DNA of 25,176 nt from Entrophospora sp. SA101 (Eukaryota > Glomeromycota > Glomeromycetes > Entrophosporales > Entrophosporaceae). The stretch covers positions 25,514-50,689 of the forward strand of contig CAUDNR010002524.1 of the NCBI GenBank assembly GCA_958430865.1, read 5' to 3'. Within the stretch, counting starts at the first letter, position 1. The number at the start of each line of letters is the position of its first letter. The notes under the pieces are model-generated. The model did not search any database, was not told the DNA's origin, and saw nothing but the letters and a program-made list of their open reading frames with translations. The position numbers were made by a program, and so were the translations under genes. Positions 8,709 to 18,939 of this stretch are shown one piece after another.

Positions 8709-9545
8709 ATGGCAAAAAAATTAACCTCCTCTTTTACAATTTTCATTTTTGCGATTTCCTTACTTGGAGTTTCTTGTAACCCAATTTCATTTTCTCGCAT
8801 TATTTCGTCTGATTCAGGTCCATTTGAAGCAAAACGTTCATTCCTAAATGGTGGCGGTGGCTGGAAACCTGTGATTCTTATGAATGGAGAAAATGAAAAT
8901 ACTGCAACAAATCAAGCTTCCGATATCAACTCGCTCGATGTTCAAGCTTTACAAACTGCTGAATACGCAAACACTTTTGACAACGAAGGACTTACAACTT
9001 TCTTATATAATAAACGCTCATTCCTAAAGGGTGATTATTGGAAACCCGTGATTCTTATGAATGATGCAAATGAAAAAACATCATCGAATCAAGCCTACAA
9101 TACCAACTCGCTCGATGTTCAAGCATTACAAGCCGCCGAATACGCAAACACTTATGACAACGAAGCTGCAAAAACTTTCTTATATAATAAACGTTCATTC
9201 CTAAAGGGTGATTATTGGAAACCCGTGATTCTTATGAGTGATGCAAATGAAAAAACATCATCGAATCAAGCCTACAATACCAACTCGCTCAACGTTCAAG
9301 CCTTACATGCCGCCGAATACGCAAACACTTATGACAACGAAGCTGCAAAAAATTTCTTATATAATAAACGTTCATTCCTAAAGGGTGATGATTGGAAACC
9401 CGTTATTTTTATGAACGGTATGTCTGAAACAACTGCCACTAACCAAGCTGCTAATGTTAATACATTGGATATTCAAGCATTGCAAGCTGCCGAATTCGCC
9501 AATACATATAATAATGATTATGCCAATACATTGTGGGTCAATTAA
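8709..9545 (+). CDS. Secreted Kex2-type repeat precursor (four KR-flanked units)
   Basis: An intronless 278-residue protein. Residues 1-23 form a signal peptide (KK followed by a hydrophobic core FTIFIFAISLLGVSC). After a short pro-segment come four tandem units starting at Lys-Arg 42-43, 102-103, 161-162 and 220-221, of 60, 59, 59 and 59 residues. Each begins KRSFL, then G, W-K-P-V-I and M, and closes with a spacer carrying NQA, VQAL or IQAL, AEYANT or AEFANT and (units 1-3) FLYN. This layout is that of fungal KEX2-processed repeat precursors, in which the Golgi protease Kex2 cuts after KR to release several copies of a peptide; yeast alpha-factor is the classic case. Likely product: four related ~57-residue secreted peptides, or shorter ones after further trimming. 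There is no cysteine after the signal region. Whether it is a pheromone-like signal or a host-directed effector is unknown. Confidence 0.9.
   Translation: MAKKLTSSFTIFIFAISLLGVSCNPISFSRIISSDSGPFEAKRSFLNGGGGWKPVILMNGENENTATNQASDINSLDVQALQTAEYANTFDNEGLTTFLYNKRSFLKGDYWKPVILMNDANEKTSSNQAYNTNSLDVQALQAAEYANTYDNEAAKTFLYNKRSFLKGDYWKPVILMSDANEKTSSNQAYNTNSLNVQALHAAEYANTYDNEAAKNFLYNKRSFLKGDDWKPVIFMNGMSETTATNQAANVNTLDIQALQAAEFANTYNNDYANTLWVN
8832..9542 (+). repeat. Four in-frame tandem coding repeats (180/177/177/177 bp)
   Basis: Units at 8832-9011, 9012-9188, 9189-9365 and 9366-9542. Units 2 and 3 are almost identical in DNA, with only a handful of substitutions, while units 1 and 4 have diverged. This indicates recent duplication or gene conversion of the central pair. 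Confidence 0.92.
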
Positions 9546-9617
9546 TACACATGTACATATTTATATACTTTATTTTTATAAAAATTAAAATAGATATTTT
9601 TCTTTTTTATGTATAAA

Positions 9618-9623
9618 AATAAA
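9618..9623 (+). terminator. Possible poly(A) signal of repeat precursor
   Basis: AATAAA lies 73 nt after the stop codon. It is plausible by position but weak in this base composition. Confidence 0.3.
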
Positions 9624-10183
9624 TTTTTTAAGAAAAACTTTGACATTCAATATTAAATCCAGCCAACTATAATTCTAGAATTGAATGATGGAATGATTTT
9701 TCTTTGAATTCTTTATCTTGTCCTTTTTGATAACTTACCTAACCTTATGTTATTATTATTTAAAAAACAACAATTAATATAATAAATGAAACGTGTCATG
9801 CAATTTTATTATTTATTTATTCAGAGTTTTGAGTCCTGGGTTGCTGTCTTGTTGGTCTCGCCAATAACCTTACCCCATTTAAAAAACGAATTCAATTGAT
9901 CAAATAAAAATTAAAGAGACAGAAAATTTATGAAATGATTAATTTATACATAACATACCAAACAAAATCTGAACCATTTTATTTTACAGCTTTCATTTGA
10001 TGTCAGTGTTCATGATGACTATCACAATAATAGTGGGCAGAATCAAATTGCCACCTTGTACTTGTAAAATACCTAGGGTGGATTATATGGACAAGAGCCC
10101 CCATTTAAAAAATATCAAATTCAATTGGTCAAATCCTAACATCAGAGCCCAAATGCAATTATAGGGTCACCAACCCCACTCTG
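9624..10183. other. Intergenic DNA with a diverged direct repeat
   Basis: A ~33-bp motif (CCCCATTTAAAAAA followed by AATTCAATTG and TCAAAT) occurs at about 9873-9905 and again at 10099-10134, same orientation, with small changes. Between them CCACCTTG and CTAGGGTGG could form a weak hairpin (10050-10080). No gene was recognised. Confidence 0.45.
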
Positions 10184-10520
10184 AATTGGGACCTCTTGTT
10201 GAAACGAGTTGCAGATTCTCGTTGCTTTGCCGGATCTGGATGTTTACATGGCGCTATAATTCATCTGCGGAGGTGCGACTTGGTCACAGAACTACCCTTA
10301 CCCTAGAGGTAGGACCCGTTGCAGGCAACTTTTCGGCTAACACGCCAGCAGTCTTCTCTGGCATGGGTGCTGTAAAGACTAGTGAAAGTGTCATTGACAA
10401 TTGATGCAGTCTTGATGCATTCCATGACATCTTTCCTCCTCCCTGGAATTCAGTTGCATCATTGTATCGTCAGGCACGAGTCAGATTCAGCCTTGTGTAC
10501 ATGAGGAATATGTGAGAATG
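10184..10520. other. G+C-rich island with consecutive hairpins
   Basis: By eye about half G+C against a background well under a third. Three short stem-loops follow one another: CTACC/GGTAG (10292-10296 with 10308-10312), GTTG/CAAC with a CAGG loop (10318-10329), and GCCAG/CTGGC (10344-10348 with 10358-10362). A + frame at 10186-10404 has no recognisable domain. It could be a structured RNA gene or the end of a repeat element; it does not match rRNA, tRNA or SRP RNA landmarks that I can recall. Confidence 0.4.
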
Positions 10521-11379
10521 ACTGTAACATTCAAGGTAGTGTGCGTGCTTTAACATCTGCTAATTTCTGATAATCAAACATTGCATATTCGAATGTTTAT
10601 TTTTCAATAGTCAATGCTGCCTTGGAATTTTCTTGTAATTATTTATTATTATTTAATATTAATATTATTATTGATTACGAAAAGCAAAACACCAATTATC
10701 TTGATGAGAATCTTATAATTACCCAACAAGATCTCTCCGCGTTTTGATTTCAATGATGTCATATCAATGCAAGTTTAAAAAAAAGTGCCTCTGGTTAGTC
10801 ATTTTTTTTTAAAAAAAAAAATCAATTCGCGTCAAAAAAAAAAGTTGTACAACACCAAGTGCCAATAATAATTATTTTTAAATTAAAAAAATAAAAAAAT
10901 AAAAATGTCTTCAATCTCAGATGATAAAAAAAGAAAAAGAAATAAAGAAGATACCTTTGGTGCTATCAAAGGGTAGTGTTTATCATAAGATTGGTGGTGG
11001 TTATTGCCATTCGTCGTCACTCGTTTAGAATATCATGACACACATTATTAAATTTTACATAATTATTTTAAAACATCAAAAGAACAAAAGATTGGTTTGG
11101 TGATTTGTCTCCCAGAAAAAGGAAAGCTAAATCTCAGGGGTGTATATATATATATTTATATTTGTTTTTGATGATATTTGAATTAGATATGGAGAAATAT
11201 TTTATTTAGATTTATTTCAAAAAATATGAATGATCAACAATTCCTGCACAAAAATATCAAGACTGGAAAGGATCTAATTTATTTGAATAGTTCTGAACAA
11301 AAATATCAAAAGGAATTGGCATGTGCATGTGGATTGGCAATTGAGAAGTGTATATTGGAGTTTAAGGTTGAACAACACC

Positions 11380-11582
11380 TAACGTTGCTTGCCAAAACCT
11401 CTTAGTGACTGTTGAAACTCTGTCGAAACTCTAATGAACAATTAGTATATACCTTGTCAAAACTCTGACGATTGACCAAACCTCCAAATGTGAAACTCTG
11501 CCGAAACTCTAATTAACAATTAATGTGTAACCTTTTGAAACTCTGTTGATTGATTTCTGGAGGAGTTTTGCCCACAACCTTA
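11380..11582. mobile_element. hAT-like MITE inserted in the CDC20-like pseudogene
   Basis: A ~203-bp insertion bounded by the direct repeat ACAACACC at 11372-11379 and 11583-11590. The left terminus starts TAACGTTG and the right, on the other strand, TAAGGTTG; beyond this, GCCAAAACC and GCAAAACTCC also correspond, so the termini are inverted but diverged. The interior consists of two direct repeats. An 8-bp duplication fits the hAT superfamily. The ends could be placed one base differently because an extra A is shared. Confidence 0.7.
11406..11556. repeat. Two ~70-bp direct repeats inside the MITE
   Basis: The motif GAAACTCTG, CGAAACTCTAAT, AACAATTA, then AAACTCTG and GATTGA occurs at about 11408-11475 and 11490-11554. 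The unit is itself made of repeated GAAACTCT cores, so the element is largely internal satellite. Confidence 0.7.
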
Positions 11583-11998
11583 ACAACACCAACATCAATC
11601 ATCAAACTAATGATCATTATCAAAAAATTGATCTATTAAATCAAATTTACAATTGTCAATCAAAATCATCACATATAATACCAACAAGCCTTGAATTGAC
11701 ACTTGATTCCTCGGGAATGTTTGATGACTATTATTTAAATTTATTGGGTTGGAGTAATAAAAATATGGTGGAAATTGGATTAGATAAAAAGTGTTCATTT
11801 GTGGAATGCAAGAACTGAGGAGGTGAAGACACTTGCTTTTACTAGAAGTGGTATTAGTAGTCTTTTCTGGTCTGAAGATGGTGATTATTTTGCTGTGGGA
11901 TTGATGATGGTGATATTCAAATATGGGATATTTCGAGTGCTCAAAATATTAGATCAATGAGTGGTCATACTATTCGTGTAGGTGTATGTCAATTATGA

Positions 11999-13554
11999 TA
12001 TCAAATGTATTGCATAATAAACATAACCATCATGAATATTTGATGGATGGAGACATTCACATACAAGGAAATGATTAAATAGCCGATTCATGTTTAAGAC
12101 ATATAATTAATTATATTTAAAATATACAATAAAGAAATTGCATGGAATCTAATAATATTCTTAATATTTTTATCATATAGTCTAAAAGCCCATTAGTAAA
12201 TATTGAAGATGCCAATATTTACCATCCTATTTCTAGTTAATTATAATTTGAATAGAAACCCTACTTAGTACCATCTGAGAAGTTTTCATCAATTGAAATT
12301 TATTTACAAAGAAGAAATAAAAACAACCGATTTTAGTGAATTCATAGAAAGTATGTTATTTTTCCAGTAAATTATTTGATTGATCCAAATTATCTTTTAT
12401 TTATATCCAACATTAAGTTAAAAAATTACGAGCCTAGTGGAAATATAAGTAAATATTCCTGCCATAAATAAGCAAGTTTTTATAAATATTACAAAAAGAA
12501 AATTTTTTCCAAAAATATACCTATATTAATATATAATAGAAACTATAATCAAAAGTTCCCAAAACACGTAGATTAGAATATTGATTCAAGGTATTTTTTT
12601 TATTTATTTATTAATAAATGAATTGGTTGATGATTTGATTTGTTGAATTGATGAATATTAATATGCTATATATATTAAATTAAAAGATCCCAAACACATT
12701 ATTATCGATTGAATCAAGATACATGGATCTAATTGTGACTTTAATAAGCGTCTGATTCTTTGTCACTAAGAACAGCAAGTTGTAAGTGCTTGGTGTAATA
12801 TGTATGTTTCACTTTCACTTTAAATGTTGTGAAATTCACAACCATACATGAAAATTAAAATTAGCCAATCAAAAGGAACTTCGCACCCAAACATCTTCCA
12901 TATTTGATCAATTTTCACATACAACAGATACATTTCCTGCTGATTCAAGCACTCCAGCAACAAGATGTTCTATTATGGCAGTCGTATATACACAGTTTTT
13001 GCTCCCACCTTATTTAAAGTTTTCTTTTAAAATGGCACCAATATGGAACTGAAATATATGTATATTATACTGACTGTAATTAGTATCATTACTCAAAAAT
13101 AATAGATTAAGATCAACAGCGAATTTAAATATTTCCAAATTATAAAATAAATCTCAATAATTAATTTTACCACTAATCCTAATTTTCGCTTTATAATTTT
13201 TTTTACATGGGGAAGTAATCTAACCCATCCATCACTTATGGTGTATGGCGATGGTGGTGTATCATTCTGTGATATTTGTTATAATGACTAAAATCGAATT
13301 CACAATATGTTATTTATTAGATATGCTTCTTTATTCAATGGAAATCTAATTTACTTACATTATTTACTACGGTATCAAAAAATCACCGATATGATTTAAT
13401 TTTTTAAAGTCTTTTTCAACTATTTCTTTCACCCAAGTCATGAAAGTAGTCCAATTTAATTTCTTAGCCAGCTTGTAAAAAAACAAATTTAACAAAATGG
13501 ATGCATATTTGTAAAAATTAGTTGATCACAAAATAAAAAGTCTTAAAAATCTAT
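11999..13554. other. Long gene-free stretch
   Basis: A/T-rich with numerous stops in all frames. A minus-strand segment around 13480-13390 (KLAKKLNWTTFMTWVKEIVE) has protein-like composition but no continuation. No RNA gene, element boundary or array was recognised. Confidence 0.5.
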
Positions 13555-13925
13555 CAAACCTATTTCATTTCCGAATATTGAAACAGTAGATTTGTATATT
13601 ATTTGTCAGTCATTTCTATCAGACTTGTCTGATCTTATTAAAGTCAATGGAAAGAACTTGAAATTCTTACATTTTAATAATGATTATTTAGGAGAATTAT
13701 TTCGCTCAATCAATTAGTCAATATTGTCAAAATCTCGAAAAGTTATCCGTCTTTTACAATAACGAATTAGATAAATGATTATTTCGATAAGTTACAATAT
13801 ATTAAATTAAAGGTTGGGAATATATATTTGACAACTTTAAATCAAGATATTCAAAAAATATATATTTTATCCAAGATGTTGGGGATCATTTAAACGCTTT
13901 AATCAATCGGGGAGGGTGACTTTAT
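13555..13925 (+). pseudogene. Possible F-box/leucine-rich-repeat type gene remnant
   Basis: From about 13558 an open segment reads PISFPNIETVDLYIICQSF, then LSDLSDLIKVNGKNLKFLHF and LGELFRSIN to a stop at 13715-13717. The next frame continues ISQYCQNLEKLSVFYNNELD, then stops. Alternating leucines and the C-xNLEKL pattern resemble the leucine-rich tails of the large F-box-like families known from Glomeromycotina. No F-box itself is visible. Family assignment is tentative. Confidence 0.4.
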
Positions 13926-14075
13926 TGATTTATTAAAATAATAAAAACATCAAGAATGATGATGTATATAGTAAAATTCATTAATCACATGATCAGAAAT
14001 AATTCAAATTTTCCTGTTTCACAGTTTCGACAAATAGCAAATTGCTAGGTTTTCATAAAAAATTAAAAAATCGAA

Positions 14076-17000
14076 ATGGAATTTTTGAGTAGAGGTTATA
14101 AGGGCTTATTAGGTGAAAAAGGCCAACCACAGTCAGTAGATGACACAATTGTAAAACTTGTCGATAGAGCAAATAACTCAACTTTGTTAGAAGATCGAAG
14201 GGCTGCTATTTTGGGTTTAAAGGGTCTTTCAAGAGAATATAGAAAAGTAGGAATTATCATTTCTATACTTTTATACAATAATCCAATAAATTGCTGTTAA
14301 ATATTAAGATGTGCAAATTTAAATATATTTATGTAGGAAGTTGGCGAAAAAAGTCTTTATGCTTTATTGAAAATTTTAAATGAAGATAGAGCTGATATAG
14401 ATACATCAAAAGCAATTCTTGAGATACTTAAAATATTATGTACTCCTGATGATCAAGAAGTAATTATAAATATAATTATGATCATTCATTACACTTTTAT
14501 AATTGGGACCTTTTTTTTTAGAAACAACATATCTTTTTTTTTCTGCAGGATATGTCAGATATTAGTGTGAGGTTCATTGATGAGATTATCAAGGTGAGTG
14601 AATGAACATGAGTCTAAAGCAATTATTATGTTATTATTTTTATAATTAATTGATTAATTGACAATTATTTTTCTTATATAATTTTTTCGTTTTTTAGGAT
14701 TCATCTAATATTATGTTATTCTTGGAAATTTTACAAGAATATGATTTCTACGTTAGGTTTAACAATGTTCAATTATTAAGAACTTTGCTAGCAATTAGAT
14801 CTGATAATCTACAAGATTATATATTAGGCGCACCAATGGGGATTTCACGTTTAATGGATTTATTGGATGATAAAAGAGAGATTATTAGAAATGGTATATA
14901 TAGAATCTTTTTTAAATAAAATAAAATAAATTAATTGGCTAATTAATGGTCTTTTGGTTTAAAAGAGGGATTACTTTTGTTGACATCACTCACTGAAAAT
15001 AATGCTGAAATTCAAAAAATTGTTGCATTTGAAAATGCATTTGAAAGGCTTATAGAGATTATTGTGGAAGAGGATGGATTAAATGGCGGAATAATAGTTC
15101 AGGACTGTATGCAATTGATCATAAACTTATTAAGATACAATGTGTCAAATCAGGTATATATACTATTCAATAATTATGTTTGTACTTAAATTGGTCACGA
15201 ATCGCAGCTAAATCATCATTATCATTAGAACTTTTTTAGAGAGACAAGTTGTATACAACGAATTACTTCGTTTTTGAATTTTGACAATCAGTATCACAAT
15301 AGTTCAAAACCAACTGAAATTGATTATCTGATTCAAGACTGGAACGAGCAAAAAATTATAAATACCATTGTATTACTGGAATTAATGAGAATGTTGGTAG
15401 TGCCAAATAATATGAATACTTTAACTAATCAGGTAATAATTACTGAATATAATTAATTATTCAAAATTTATTTTAATAAAATAACTAAATTAAATAATAC
15501 CTAATATTAATATTACATAGAAAGTTATGATACAATGTGGTGTATTTAAACCAGTGATTGAATTAGCATTATCATCAAATGCTCCGTCTGCAGTTAAAAC
15601 TCATGTAAGTAATTTACTCGATAAAAATTTGATTTTCAGTTTAATTATTATTATTATTTATATGACGGAAAAAAATCACAAATAATAATAATAATAATAT
15701 ATAAATAAATAAACAAACAAACAAAATAGAGAGAATATATACCATTTTTTAAAAAATTATATAAACCTAAAAGAAAAAAAATTATAATAAAATTCAATAG
15801 TCTCTTTATACTTTAGCAGATCTTGTGCACGGAAATCAAATAAGTCAAGAATTATTATCAAAATCTGTTATCATTACAAAAATACCAGCTTTACCTTCCC
15901 TTTCGACATCATCTTTATCAACATTGTCGTCTTCAACCATCACCACTCAGAACACTGCTACTGGAAACAGTAATTCATTTGATCATCAATCTTATTCTTA
16001 TGGCGACGATGGCAGTAGATCCTCATTCAACGATCCTTTACCCAATCTTCCACCTCGTCCTGCTGTTTTAGCTCTAATTTCTGTGGCTGTTGGTGCTGAA
16101 TATGTTGAAAGTTATCAAACTCGTGCTGCTGCTACTTATGCTTTCGAGGTAATATTTTTTAATAAATAATAATTCTACCATTTAAATAATATGTTAGTAT
16201 ATTAATTTCAAAAATATGATAAATAAATTATCTAAATGGTCTATTATCCAACTAATTAATTAGGCATATACTTATAACAATATTAGTGCTCAATTGGTAC
16301 TGGCATCAACTTTAACTCCGCCGCCTGATGACAATCCTAATTCAGAAATAATTTCAGGTTAATTTTTTATTTTATGCTTATATAAAAAAATAAAAATAAA
16401 AAAATAAAGATTCTTAATAATATTTTTTTTTTACCTTGTCTATTATTCAAAGTAAAACCACAATCTGCTGGTTCACTTCTACTTTCAGCTCTTTTAGAAT
16501 GGGAGGATTCTGAGGCAGATCCGTATGTTGTTTGGTTTGCGTCAGTTATCCTATCACATATTCTTAAAGATAACGAACGAGCTAAAGAAATTGCTCGTAA
16601 GTTAATCGTTGAAGATAACCAGGACGTTAATAATGATGTTGGTAATGGTAATGGAACAGTATTTAATAGTGGACTGGTTGATGGTAATGTTAGTGATAAC
16701 ACTAATGGTAACAATTATAACAGTGGAAATGGTAACAATGGGGTTATTAATAATGACGGCTATGGAGATGGTGGTAGCAATGAGAAACATGTAACACTAT
16801 TAAATTCCATTGCAAAAAATTTAATGATGGCAACTAGACAAAACGCAGATGTAAGAGTGTTGATCGGATATCTTTGTTTATTGTGTGTTTGGTTGTGGGA
16901 TAGTCCACAATGTGTAAAACAATTCTTATCGGACTCTGCCCATCTACAAACTGTATCTTTTTTATTAAGACATTTGTATTCTATATATAATACATATTTT

Positions 17001-18330
17001 TAGAAATATATTTAGAAATCCTTAATTATATCATAATATCTATACTTTATGATAGCTTATAACACCTATAACACAATCTTCTAGTGTTGATGCCAGAGTA
17101 CAAGGTTTATGCGCATTTTTGTTAGGAATATGTTATCACTTTAATCATATTTCCGATTCTCTAATTTCAAGGTAACAAACAAATATAAAAGCAACATCCT
17201 ATTGATATAAAAATTTATTTTAATACTAAATATATATTTATATGTGTGCGCAAATTATAGATCGACACTACAGCCAATATTACATAACCGTATTGGAGTT
17301 GATCAATTTATTAACCGTATTACAAGATTAAGAGAATCACCGCATTTTAAGCACGCTTCACAGTACTTGCAGGTACTACTTACTATCACCATCATTATCA
17401 TTATAGAATTTTGATTTTTCGATATATTTATAAATTCATTAATTTCTCCATTTATTTTCATAATTTTATAGGTTTTTTTGGAAGAAGGTGCGAAAGGATT
17501 ACCTAATTTGTATTTTGATTATACATTTGTTGAGTTTTTAAAAGATAATTATGGTAAATTATTTTATTATTACTATAATTATTATTATTATTACCAAATT
17601 ATTTTTATAATAATAACAATAAATATAATAATAATATAAATAAAGAATCGATTCAAAGATCTGTAAAATCTGATCCTAATGCACCTCAATATTCATCAAA
17701 TAACAAAGGTTAGCTAACTAATTATTTAATAAATTTTATCATTGATATATTGATAAATAAGACAGGACAGTAATAATAATAATAACAATATCATTATTAA
17801 TATTATTTAAGATTTACAAAATGATCTGGATTCAGCATCAATGTTTTCCAGTTTAAAAGAAGTAATTAAAGCTCAAGAACAAGAAATTACTCAATTAAAA
17901 AATTTAATAAAACAATTTGAAGAAAAACTGGAAATTCAGGTAAATACCTCGGTTTTCAAAAAAATAAGAATAACGTGTTACCAATATGGTAATCAAAATT
18001 AATTTTTAATAGACAAAATCAAATGAGGAGGTTTCGTTGTTGAAAACACAAATTGATTTATTGAAAAGTGAAAAAGAAAAGGAAAAGGAAAAACATCAAA
18101 AACTTTCGAAAGAGCAAGATGATTTATTGGTATGTTTGGCTGATCAAGACGCTACTATAAAGAAATATAAAACTAGATTGATCAGTTTAGGAGAAGAGGT
18201 TACTGATGATGATGATGATGATGATGAGGTTGATGACGAGGATGACGAGGATGGTGAGGATGGCGAAGAAGAAGAAAAGGAGGATGTGGCGGTGGTGGGT
18301 GATGGTGAATTGGAGAAGAATTTTCCATAA
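14076..18330 (+). CDS. USO1: Uso1/p115-type vesicle tethering factor
   Basis: Sixteen exons: 14076-14246, 14337-14459, 14549-14593, 14698-14893, 14966-15153, 15229-15432, 15521-15604, 15801-16148, 16264-16357, 16453-16952, 17056-17171, 17261-17372, 17472-17553, 17646-17708, 17812-17939, 18013-18330, giving 923 residues. The armadillo-like head (about 1-775) carries family landmarks: LLEDRRAAILGLKGLS (37-52), ISRLMDLLDDKREIIRNEG (161-179), IVAFENAFERL, NPF-type NFFRETSCIQRI, LPPRPAVLAL and VQGLCAFLLGI. A short coiled coil (about 787-875) includes LADQDATIKKYKTRLISLG (860-878), followed by an Asp/Glu-rich tail, the p115 C-terminal arrangement. These proteins tether ER-derived vesicles to the cis-Golgi with Rab1/Ypt1 and golgins. 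Low-complexity loops lie near residues 350-410 and 540-594. The coiled coil is far shorter than in yeast Uso1. Confidence 0.95.
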
Positions 18331-18587
18331 TCAGGGCCAATTAGAAAAGATCGAGAATAAAAAAGGAAACAAAACCCTACGCCTTCTACTGTAATTTCTA
18401 CTAAACTTTCAATTCTTTTAATTTAGCTAATTTTCAAGGTGGTTGATGAGTAATATAATGTAACATTTTTATTTATTATCAAAAAAAATCAAAACAACAA
18501 AGTTTGATTTTAAAAATCAATTTCTTTATTTGGCACCATAGAGCAGATTTAAAAAATAGTATGTCTAGTAATGGGCATAAAAATTAT
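18331..18587. other. 3' flank of the tether gene
   Basis: AATAAA occurs at 18356-18361, rather close (26 nt) to the stop codon, so the true poly(A) site may be further on. No other feature was seen. Confidence 0.35.
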
Positions 18588-18882
18588 TTTGAAAAATGAC
18601 CGAGTTATTAAGTACTTAATAACTCTATTGGTGACTTATTAAGTGTTAAAAACACAAACGTGCAGATCTCTTATTGGTAGCAAAAATTATTTGAATCAAA
18701 TATTAATTTGATAAACAAGTTAATAATTAATTTAGTTTAAGTGATGACAGTGCATAAAATTCAGTGTCCGCACACTGAATTCTATACACTGGGATTGATT
18801 GACAAAATGGATCTTTTGGATTAATAATTCTCAACAGTTAATAAGTGGTTAATAACTTGGAGTTATTAGCAATTTTTCTGAC
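18588..18882. repeat. Nested palindromes / foldback element
   Basis: A perfect 24-bp palindrome lies at 18602-18625 (arm GAGTTATTAAGT). Near 18834-18870 the related motifs GTTAATAAGTGG, TTAATAACTT and GAGTTATTA recur. GAAAAAT marks the left side and ATTTTTC the right, so the outer segments are diverged inverted copies. In the middle sits a 20+20 hairpin (18748-18791). This looks like a small foldback transposon; no clear target duplication was found. Confidence 0.5.
18748..18791. repeat. 20-bp-arm hairpin with CCGC loop
   Basis: The left arm 18748-18767 and right arm 18772-18791 are complementary at 18 of 20 positions around a four-base loop. The arms carry CAGTG at the outside and CAGTGT at the inside. 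The right half recurs at 5790-5813, so it belongs to a dispersed family. Confidence 0.8.
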
Positions 18883-18939
18883 ATCTTCAAGCGTACAAGA
18901 CTTTCCTTTTATAAATTACTCATGTGAGAAATTTGTACC

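Larger units (their letters stand above)
10905..11998 (+). pseudogene. CDC20/Fizzy-like APC/C activator pseudogene
   Basis: Fragments in order resemble the CDC20/Fizzy/Slp1 family of WD40 activators of the anaphase-promoting complex. ATG 10905 begins MSSISDDKKRKRNKEDTF. Basic SPRKRKAKSQ lies near 11115. SSEQKYQKELACACG and CILEFK (11290-11365) match the segment preceding the propeller. IPTSLELTLDSSGMFDDYYL and NLLGWSNKNMV (11680-11775) match the first blade. WNARTEEVKTLAF, SLFWSEDGDYFAVG, DDGDIQIWDIS and IRSMSGHT follow to about 11980. The frame shifts at least between the first-blade segment and WNART and again after FAVG, and stops interrupt any single frame. A MITE sits inside the coding region at 11380-11582. 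Most of the seven-bladed propeller is missing downstream. A functional product is unlikely. Confidence 0.75.

Noticed and set aside
8709..9545. Repeat precursor considered as a repeat-rich cell-wall or adhesin protein
   Set aside because: No GPI-anchor signal at the C-terminus, no Ser/Thr-rich stalk, and KR marks the start of every unit, which fits a processed precursor better.
10186..10404. 72-codon + strand ORF in the G+C-rich island
   Set aside because: It opens because stops are rarer in G+C-rich DNA; no signal, domain or codon pattern like the real genes.
16367..16794. Overlapping ORFs on both strands in the tether gene
   Set aside because: Shadows of exon 10 low-complexity coding sequence; the spliced Uso1 frame explains the region.
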